From assembly GCF_014489555.1 (NCBI RefSeq), contig NZ_CP060784.1:496001-560000 (forward strand): a stretch of DNA of 64,000 nt, read 5' to 3'. A program made the position numbers and the translations under genes. The notes under the pieces are model-generated. The model saw nothing but the letters and a program-made list of their open reading frames with translations, made no database searches and had not been told where the DNA came from. This stretch comes from Hymenobacter qilianensis (GTDB lineage Bacteria; Bacteroidota; Bacteroidia; Cytophagales; Hymenobacteraceae). Shown here piece after piece: positions 60,951-64,000 of this stretch (positions are counted from its first letter, which is position 1; every line of letters begins with the position of its first letter).

Positions 60951-60969
60951 GTTCTGGATAACCATGTAA

Positions 60970-61796
60970 CTAAATTGAAAAGGAAATATCTGCGCTGGGA
61001 TCTTCGGTGCGCGTAACGTGGAGCTGCGCTTTGTGGTAAATGCGGGAATGGGACGGGACGCTATCCGTCAGCCAGACGTTGCCCCCGATAATGCTGTGGC
61101 TGCCCACTACCGTACTACCGCCTAAGATGGTCGCGTTGGCATAAATGACTACGTTATCCTCAATAGTTGGATGGCGCTTGATGCCTTGCAGCTGCTTAGC
61201 CACGCTTAAGGCCCAAGCGTAACACCCTGAAATAGTTTGACATGGGCTCCAATGACGGCCGTTTCGCCTATCACAATGCCGGTGCCGTGGTCAATGCAGA
61301 AGGAAGAACCAATGCGGGCTCCGGGGTGAATATCGATGCCGGTGCGGGCGTGTGCATACTCACTGAGCAGGCGAGGCACACGAGGAACCGCTAGCTGGTG
61401 CAGCGCGTGGGCCAGCCGGTGCAGCGCAATAGCGTAAAAGCCCGGATACGTGGATATTACCTCAGCTACACCCTGAGCGGCGGGGTCGGCGGCGACAATA
61501 GCATTCGCGTCGAGCAGCAACAGCTGGCGCAGGTGTGGAAGCTGCGCAGCCAAGGCGGCCACTACGGCCTCGGAGGACTCCCGCAACGGAACCGGGCGAA
61601 GCAAGGCCGTCAGCTCAGCCCGCAGGTGGCTCAGGGTGGCGGCAACGGCATCGGCGCTGGATAACTGCCGATCGGCACGCTCGGGGAATAGTAAGGACAG
61701 TAACTGGTCGGCCAAATGGCAAAATGCGTGCGCCGGCAACGGAACGGTGGCTTGCTGATGCGCTAAAGCCAGCGTCTGAACAAATTCTTCGGACAT
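60970..61796 (-). CDS. cysE: Serine O-acetyltransferase, frame broken by one missing base
   Basis: Acetylates serine for cysteine synthesis. The helical N-terminal part is followed by hexapeptide repeats: [40 protein letters not shown]. The frame breaks at VTLG where a three-base run (61212-61214) needs four: then [20 protein letters not shown] and [12 protein letters not shown] follow. Repaired length 275. It is the only lesion at a run this short, so a true mutation is more credible here than elsewhere. Confidence 0.93.
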
Positions 61797-61996
61797 AAAG
61801 GGTATGCGTAAAGGCGCTACATGCCGGTTTCTGGTGCAGCCTACGGGCCTCCTGGGCCTAAGATAACGTCATTCGAAGTAGCAGCAACAATCGGCGGCGG
61901 TGAAGGTTTGGGGCAGCACTGCGCAGGCAACCGCAGCGCTGCCTTGCTCGTTATGAAAGCACAATCCCTGACATTTCACTCCAAAACGCCCCTTTT

Positions 61997-62344
61997 ATGT
62001 CCGATTCCACTGTTATCAAAGTCGACTCTCATCACTCGCCCAAGGGCAATGATGGAGAAAAATATCTCGCTTCCGGCAAAAACATATCGATGCGCCTCTG
62101 GGAAAATGAGCAGCCCAGCGACGATAAAGAGCCCGTATCGCGGCCCTACGAAACGGTAGGCTACGTAATCAGCGGGCGCGCCGAGCTGCACTCCGAAGGC
62201 CAAGTGGTCATATTGGAGCCCGGCAACTCGTGGGTAGTGCCCAAAGGTGCTTCGCACACCTATAAAATTCTGGAAGCTTTTACTGCCGTAGAAGCAACTA
62301 CTCCCCCCTACCAGGTGCACGGCCGCGAAGACAAGCAGGCGTAA
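61997..62344 (+). CDS. Small cupin-domain protein
   Basis: A 115-residue single-domain cupin. The two barrel motifs are visible: YETVGYVISGRAELHSEG and PGNSWVVPKGASHTYKI, with a metal-binding His in the second. The enzyme activity, if any, is unknown; many such proteins are stress-related or sugar-binding. It converges with the cyclophilin gene on a shared terminator. Confidence 0.85.
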   Translation: MSDSTVIKVDSHHSPKGNDGEKYLASGKNISMRLWENEQPSDDKEPVSRPYETVGYVISGRAELHSEGQVVILEPGNSWVVPKGASHTYKILEAFTAVEATTPPYQVHGREDKQA

Positions 62345-62364
62345 ACCCGCGCTTTCTTGGCCAC

Positions 62365-62419
62365 AAAAAAGCCCCCAGTCAGCCTACAGATTATTGTAAG
62401 CTGACTGGGGGGCTTTTTT
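62365..62419. terminator. Bidirectional terminator with unequal G/C arms
   Basis: AAAAAAGCCCCCAGTCAGC pairs with GCTGACTGGGGGGCTTTTTT: five C against six G. It serves the convergent cupin and cyclophilin genes and is an inverted pair of the CTGGGGGC element. Confidence 0.88.
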
Positions 62420-62424
62420 ATAGG

Positions 62425-64000
62425 CTAGCGAACCAGCTCAATGCGGTCAATTTTGTCGCCGATGTCCAAGCCGCTTACTACATCGAGCCCACTGACCACC
62501 TGTGCAAAGATGGTGTAGCGGCCATCGAGGTGGGGCGTGGGGGCGTGCGTGATAAACCACTGACAACTTTCGGTGTCTTTGCCAGCCGAGGCCAGCCCGA
62601 CGGCCCCCACGCCATAGCGCAGGTCGGCAAATTCGGAGCGCAGGTTATAATCGGTGCTGCCCCAGCCATCGCCGCGCGGGCACCCACCCTGCGCCACAAA
62701 GTTGGGCACTACCCGATGGAAGTTCTTACCATTATAAAAACCTTGCTCAACCAGCTCCACAAAATTGGCCACCGAGCCCGGCGCGGCTTCCACCAGCAAC
62801 TGAAAGACGATATCGCCTTTACTCGTGTGCACCGTTGCCCGCTGTCCGGCTGGAATTTTATTTACCGTTGCCCAATTGATTGGATGTGATACGATAGAGG
62901 AGGTTACCAGCGGCGTGGGGGGCTTTTTATTCAGGTAATCAATAGTCTGCTGCAAGGATTGCCAGGCTTCGAGGTCGCGGGGCATTGCGAGCTTATCGCG
63001 GGCTTGCGTCAGGAAATCGGTGGAGGTTAGCAGGGGTTGCACGTTTAGCTTGGGGTCGCGAATGGCTTCGGCGGCAATACCCATAATCGCCACGTCGCCG
63101 CTGCCCACGGCTCGCTGCAACAGCAAGGCAAAGGCCGGATATTGGGATTCCGGAAAGTCGGGCAAGCGCCGCATAGCTACCAGCGCCTCCATGCCATACG
63201 TCCCGATTACAACTGACTGCTGGGGGGCAAATGTGGCCGTAGAAACAAATTCATACGCATTCGGGTCTTCGCCTAAAGCCTTCAGCAAGTAGCCCTTTTC
63301 ATATGGATCGGTAGCGGCGGTATAGCGCTCCTGCACGGCCCCGCGAATCGCTTCCCGGCCTTCGGCCCGCTGCTTGAGGGCCGCAGCCAGCAACGTTGCC
63401 CGCACCCGCCACTGTGGTAGCTTGTTGGCTTTCTCCAGAAATAAGGTGCCCGGCTCCTCGGCGGCATGAGTCAGAAAAAACTCTGCGGCGGTAAGCGCTA
63501 CCTGATCATTCTTGTCGGTTAAGGCCGCCCAGGCTGCCTCTTTTACGGGCACATACATGGCCGCATTCATAGCCCGCAACGCACTCACGCGCACCTGATA
63601 CTCGGGGTCGCGGCGCGTAATGGCGGCCAACACGCCGGGCACAGATGGCGCTTCGGATGCCTTGCCTAATGCAGAAGTAGCGGCGCTGCGCACGGCATAA
63701 GCCGGATCGGCCTGGGCTACTTTGGCGAGAGCAACAGCATACGTAGTCAGATCGAGGCCGCGGGTACGTGCTAAGGCATTGGCAGCGGCCATGCGCGCAC
63801 CACGCGGATTCGGAAGCTCCAGCAGCTGCATGAGCCGCGCTACAGCCGCGTCAGATGTTACGCCACGCAAGCCAGCCCGGTATAATCCCCAGGCTTGACC
63901 TGTAAGAGTAGCCGTATCGGAGGCAAGGCTGGAGGGCAAACGCAGCAGGTTGCTCAACTCGCCTTGGGTGAGACAGCGGCCGAGTGCTTCGAGGATGGCG
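62425..64000 (-). CDS. Cyclophilin-type peptidyl-prolyl isomerase with HEAT repeats, cut by the right edge
   Basis: The frame is open to the window edge (AILEALGRCLTQGELSNLL continues upstream of the first possible TTG at 63957), so the N-terminus is missing. About 370 residues of HEAT-like helical repeats (GARMAAANALARTRGLD, YAVRSAATSALGKAS, YQVRVSALRAMNAAM) precede a C-terminal cyclophilin domain (about 150 residues: VHTSKGDIVFQLLVEAAPGS, NFHRVVPNFVAQGG, WFITHAPTPHLDGRYTIF). Such fusions are common in Bacteroidota and probably act as periplasmic foldases, but the signal peptide is not in view. Confidence 0.92.
   Translation of the reverse strand, partial: AILEALGRCLTQGELSNLLRLPSSLASDTATLTGQAWGLYRAGLRGVTSDAAVARLMQLLELPNPRGARMAAANALARTRGLDLTTYAVALAKVAQADPAYAVRSAATSALGKASEAPSVPGVLAAITRRDPEYQVRVSALRAMNAAMYVPVKEAAWAALTDKNDQVALTAAEFFLTHAAEEPGTLFLEKANKLPQWRVRATLLAAALKQRAEGREAIRGAVQERYTAATDPYEKGYLLKALGEDPNAYEFVSTATFAPQQSVVIGTYGMEALVAMRRLPDFPESQYPAFALLLQRAVGSGDVAIMGIAAEAIRDPKLNVQPLLTSTDFLTQARDKLAMPRDLEAWQSLQQTIDYLNKKPPTPLVTSSIVSHPINWATVNKIPAGQRATVHTSKGDIVFQLLVEAAPGSVANFVELVEQGFYNGKNFHRVVPNFVAQGGCPRGDGWGSTDYNLRSEFADLRYGVGAVGLASAGKDTESCQWFITHAPTPHLDGRYTIFAQVVSGLDVVSGLDIGDKIDRIELVR

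Overview
The window looks like a chromosomal segment of a Bacteroidota bacterium, probably of the Hymenobacter group (family Hymenobacteraceae); the genus is an inference. The evidence is the hpt-adk-obg and grpE-dnaJ gene orders, promoters of the -33 TTG / -7 TAnnTTTG type (good matches before asnB, adk, nlpC and tRNA-Ala), a TonB receptor with a carboxypeptidase-like N-terminal domain, and many lipoproteins and glycosyltransferases. No insertion sequence, phage, CRISPR array, rRNA or restriction system was found.

Layout. 1-10 kb is housekeeping, all on the minus strand: a partial ABC ATPase, an ECF sigma factor with a membrane partner, grpE-dnaJ, obg, adk, hpt, a membrane pyrophosphatase and an M42 peptidase. 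At 10-12.7 kb two plus-strand genes encode a TPR protein and a polytopic membrane protein. From 12.8 to 53 kb lies a 40-kb surface-polysaccharide locus, almost entirely on the minus strand. From 53 to 64 kb are ACBP, a FAD-linked oxidase, NlpC/P60, a TonB-dependent receptor, tRNA-Ala, cysK, cysE, a cupin and a HEAT-repeat cyclophilin cut by the right edge.

The polysaccharide locus makes several activated sugars. ugd and uxs give UDP-glucuronate and UDP-xylose. gmd and fcl give GDP-L-fucose, used by GT10 and GT11 fucosyltransferases. fdtA, a GNAT acyltransferase and a DegT aminotransferase should give a dTDP-3-acylamino-3,6-dideoxyhexose. A second DegT, a hexapeptide acyltransferase and an unusual SDR may give a GDP-perosamine-like sugar. 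About fourteen glycosyltransferases (GT2, GT4, GT10, GT11, GT61, StrF-like, DUF5672, STELLO-like), plus acyl-, methyl- and formyl-transferases, a deacetylase and an AsnB-like amidotransferase, assemble and decorate the product. Both export systems are present: Wzm/Wzt (ABC) and a Wzx flippase. The centre (about 34-40 kb) is visibly A+T-richer than the flanks, which suggests acquisition or shuffling.

Two patterns cut across the window. First, thirteen recognisable genes, including grpE, hpt, ugd and gmd, are each broken by exactly one missing base inside a G/C run, usually five where six restore the frame; a fourteenth has lost one CT of a CTCT. The likeliest cause is G/C-homopolymer undercalling, and each gene is annotated over its repaired span. 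Second, most of these runs sit in a dispersed element with consensus CTGGGGG(G)C followed by A/T. It occurs about thirty times, singly inside genes and as inverted pairs that form terminators, a distribution like that of DNA-uptake sequences in other bacteria. Several perfect inverted repeats, including a 64-bp palindrome, and a duplicated glycosyltransferase 5' cassette are also described.
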